64,000 bases of DNA, taken from NCBI GenBank assembly GCA_029167225.1, contig JARFNK010000012.1:62001-126000 (forward strand). The letters run 5' to 3'. This stretch comes from Sphingobium arseniciresistens. Lineage in GTDB: Bacteria; Pseudomonadota; Alphaproteobacteria; Sphingomonadales; Sphingomonadaceae. The notes beneath the pieces were generated by a model. It saw only the letters and a list, made by a program, of their open reading frames with translations. It was not told where the DNA came from and made no database searches. The position numbers and the translations under genes are program-made. Shown here one piece after another: positions 62,005-64,000 of the stretch (position 1 is the stretch's first letter; each line of letters opens with the position of its first letter).

Positions 62005-62838
62005 CTAAATCACCAGCCGGGCGATCGCGGCGCCGATGGCGGCGGGAAAGCCGAGAACGACCATGCTGCCGGCCAAAGCCTCAAGGTTCTGCCCATCAGT
62101 GCTGCCGAAGGTCCAGAGCACATAGAGGCTGACCAGCAATGCAATGCCGTAGCCCGGCACGCTAAAGGCAAAGAAAAGACGTCCGGTTCCATATCCTTCG
62201 GGTCGATTTTTTTGTCCTGACAGACCAATCGCAAAGACCAGCAGATGGAGCAACAGGAGTGAGGCCGCCATTAGCGCCAGACTGTGCCAGGGTGTCATTT
62301 TGAAGCCTATGAGGGACACCTCCTCGGTGGGCGCGACGTTGAAGGCAAGGAAAAGCGAACCGGCCAGCATCAGGAAGAGTTGGCCGCCATAGCCTTCAGC
62401 TCGCATTGCCTGATCCTCGGCCTTCTGGCTGTCACCGGTGCTCAGTTGCTTGCGTGCAAGCATTGCCCCGAAACTCGCCGGTACCGACTGGACGGCGACC
62501 ATGCCCACCCACTCGTTCAAGGGCGTATCGAAACGAAACAGGCCAAACAGTGCGAGGACCAATGCTGCCGCGATAATACCAACCGCATAGGCGGCAAGCG
62601 CATCAAGAAGATCTTCGGCCATGCTCCTCGTCGGTTCGAAACCGCCAAATCGCGAAAGCACGATCAGCACCCAGAAGTTGAGTGCCAGGAACAGGAGCAG
62701 CCGCAATGGATGGGTCGTAACGCCCAGCGACCACATTTCCATTGTCATCAGCAAAGGGAGGCCGAACAGGATGGCACCGCCAAAGGCCCGAGCGAGGCCC
62801 AGCGCATAGTCTCGATCAGCAGATGTCAACGCGGCCAT
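62005..62838 (-). CDS. TIGR02587 family integral membrane protein
   Basis: 277 residues with about seven membrane segments (AFGGAILFGLPLLMTMEMWS, LLLFLALNFWVLIVLSRFGG, YAVGIIAAALVLALFGLFRF and others). Matches the TIGR02587 family of putative integral membrane proteins. It precedes the TIGR02588 gene by 2 bp, and the two presumably act together at the inner membrane. No catalytic motif is visible. Confidence 0.85.
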   Translation of the reverse strand: MAALTSADRDYALGLARAFGGAILFGLPLLMTMEMWSLGVTTHPLRLLLFLALNFWVLIVLSRFGGFEPTRSMAEDLLDALAAYAVGIIAAALVLALFGLFRFDTPLNEWVGMVAVQSVPASFGAMLARKQLSTGDSQKAEDQAMRAEGYGGQLFLMLAGSLFLAFNVAPTEEVSLIGFKMTPWHSLALMAASLLLLHLLVFAIGLSGQKNRPEGYGTGRLFFAFSVPGYGIALLVSLYVLWTFGSTDGQNLEALAGSMVVLGFPAAIGAAIARLVI

Positions 62839-62915
62839 GACATCCCTGGCTCCACCCCCGGATGGTCATTACACATCGCGAGCAGCAGCGCAGATGAAAT
62901 GCCGCGATCGGGCAT

Positions 62916-63755
62916 CTAAAGGCGCCCAAGCAGATCAGTCTTCTTGGCCGCAAATTCCTCTGTGCTCAAAATGCCCTTATTATGCAGATCCGCCAGACCC
63001 TCGAGCTTGGCGAAAATCACGTTATGGTCGTCTGGGGGTATCGCAGGGGGCTCAGGCGTTTTGGACAGCGGCTCACTTCCTGGCTTCGCTTCATGCCGCG
63101 GCGCTGAAACGTCAGCTTCATCGCCCCTCGGGAGATCGCCACCTGCTGGAACTGGGATACCCTCGGGCGACAGGACATGAAGGCTCTCGAGACGGATCGG
63201 CCCGTGTTGGCTTGTAAATGTTATGCTTTGGTCGGCACCCTGCTGCTGACCCAATCCGCTGATGCGGTGATCGGCTGTATCGTAAACTGTAGTGCGACCG
63301 CCAACCTTGATCGCGAGGCGACGCGTGTCTGGGAAGACAGCATAGTGCATATCATTCTGGGAACCTGTGGAACTCGGCTTACCGAGCGCGGCAGGCCACC
63401 TGCCAGTGTCACCAGCAAGTTGCGAGGTCGCATCGGCATGGGCATGCAGGCTCGTCTCACGATCCGCCAGCATGGCGAGATCCTGAGCGAGCGCTCCAAC
63501 CTTAGCCTTGAGTCCATTGTTGAACATGTCGCCTACCATCACCATACCGCCTCGCGACCACTGGCCCATGCCGCCCAGTTCGGGATGGTTGAACTGCGCC
63601 TGGGACCCACCTCCTGCAATCATCGCTTCAAGCAATATCCTGACCGCCTCGGGGCTGACTTCGTAGTGTGACGCGAAATCGGCGAGGGCGTGCTCGACCT
63701 CGGGCATAAAAGGCCTTGGTGCGGCCCTGCTCTGTTGCTGAAATTGGCTGTCCAT
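62916..63755 (-). CDS. SHOCT domain-containing protein
   Basis: 279 residues from ATG 63755; the frame is open to 63965 and no strong ribosome binding site decides the start. The C-terminus LEGLADLHNKGILSTEEFAA KKTDLL is a SHOCT motif, a short oligomerisation/binding helix-pair. The middle has a Gly/Met-rich part (GGMGQWSRGGMVMVGDMFNN) and a beta region (RRLAIKVGGRTTVYDTADH). Role unknown. It lies upstream of TIGR02587 on the same strand. Confidence 0.7.
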   Translation of the reverse strand: MDSQFQQQSRAAPRPFMPEVEHALADFASHYEVSPEAVRILLEAMIAGGGSQAQFNHPELGGMGQWSRGGMVMVGDMFNNGLKAKVGALAQDLAMLADRETSLHAHADATSQLAGDTGRWPAALGKPSSTGSQNDMHYAVFPDTRRLAIKVGGRTTVYDTADHRISGLGQQQGADQSITFTSQHGPIRLESLHVLSPEGIPVPAGGDLPRGDEADVSAPRHEAKPGSEPLSKTPEPPAIPPDDHNVIFAKLEGLADLHNKGILSTEEFAAKKTDLLGRL

Positions 63756-64000
63756 CCTGGTGGGACGAACGGAGGACACTTCGGTTCCTTGGCAGGGACG
63801 GCCTTGCGCGATCGCGATGCTTGGAAGCTGGGCCGCTGCCTTGTCGATTGCTCGAAACTGCCATGCAGCCTCTGATGTACCTCCACGCCGCGCGCAGGCG
63901 ATCTCTTCTGAAATCGCCCGAGCATGCGCTGCGGGCTTGGAGCTGGCGCATGCCGGCCGCGGCACTTGATTCGATCGGCAGATCGCTGCTGCGGCCTATA
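63756..64000. other. Right edge without an assigned gene
   Basis: The last 245 bp may hold the true 5' end of the SHOCT gene or the start of another one; nothing can be assigned with confidence. Confidence 0.4.

Noticed and set aside
40321-64000. CRISPR array or conjugation system on the island
   Set aside because: No regularly spaced repeats, no relaxase, coupling protein or type IV secretion genes were seen in this part.

Overview
The window looks like chromosome of a high-GC alphaproteobacterium, most likely a member of the Sphingomonadaceae (Sphingomonas/Sphingobium type). Supporting signs are the yqeY-dnaG-rpoD order, eno-ftsB-pdhA-pdhB with a lipoyl domain on the E1 beta subunit, a DUF4170 gene, a sphingomonad-type REP pair (core CCTGAGCTTGTCGAAGGG), GTTC-N7-GTTC SOS boxes and GGAAC-N16-CGTT promoters of the EcfG general stress type. 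No species can be named from the sequence alone.

Positions 1-40,083 are ordinary core genome. In order: a partial DUF817 gene, a CoxE-like VWA protein, a soluble chemotaxis receptor, a secreted protein, a GFA-family protein and a MoxR ATPase; the yqeY-dnaG-rpoD operon; carA-rraB-carB, greA and a rhomboid protease; a cluster of small Ala-rich or membrane proteins; eno, ftsB and pdhAB; a three-gene Tad pseudopilin/TadG block; trmFO; gyrA; two tandem TPR paralogs; an Lrp/AsnC regulator; a histidine kinase with an unusual ATP-binding region; and a polysaccharide deacetylase. Most of these genes are packed in short operons with ATGA or TGATG overlaps.

At 40,084 a tRNA-Ile2(CAT) gene is followed directly by a P4-type tyrosine integrase and an AlpA-like regulator, the hallmark of a tRNA-targeted genomic island. 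A second, beheaded integrase plus alpA copy follows at a constant 957-bp offset. From about 42.9 to 46.5 kb lies a decay zone with IS110 and IS5 remnants, a ghost of dnaE2, a ghost of an Old Yellow Enzyme reductase, and a live DUF6326-DUF4386 membrane pair behind an orphan palindromic operator. No second copy of the tRNA 3' end was found, so the island's right end is probably beyond 64,000.

From 46.5 kb to the end the cargo is dominated by DNA repair and stress genes: an imuA-imuB-dnaE2 mutasome, exonuclease III, thioredoxin 2, a tandem pair of SRAP (HMCES/YedK-like) proteins, AlkB, a flavoprotein with a DUF1543 partner, a CsbD-like small protein, a general-stress flavin-binding protein and a TIGR02588/TIGR02587 pair. 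Two alphaproteobacterial LexA boxes sit in front of imuA and in front of the SRAP pair. The first SRAP paralog has lost all four catalytic positions (C2, N76, E106, H158) that its neighbour keeps at exactly the same residue numbers. I regard this LexA-controlled repair island, and the active/inactive SRAP pair inside it, as the most interesting part of the window.
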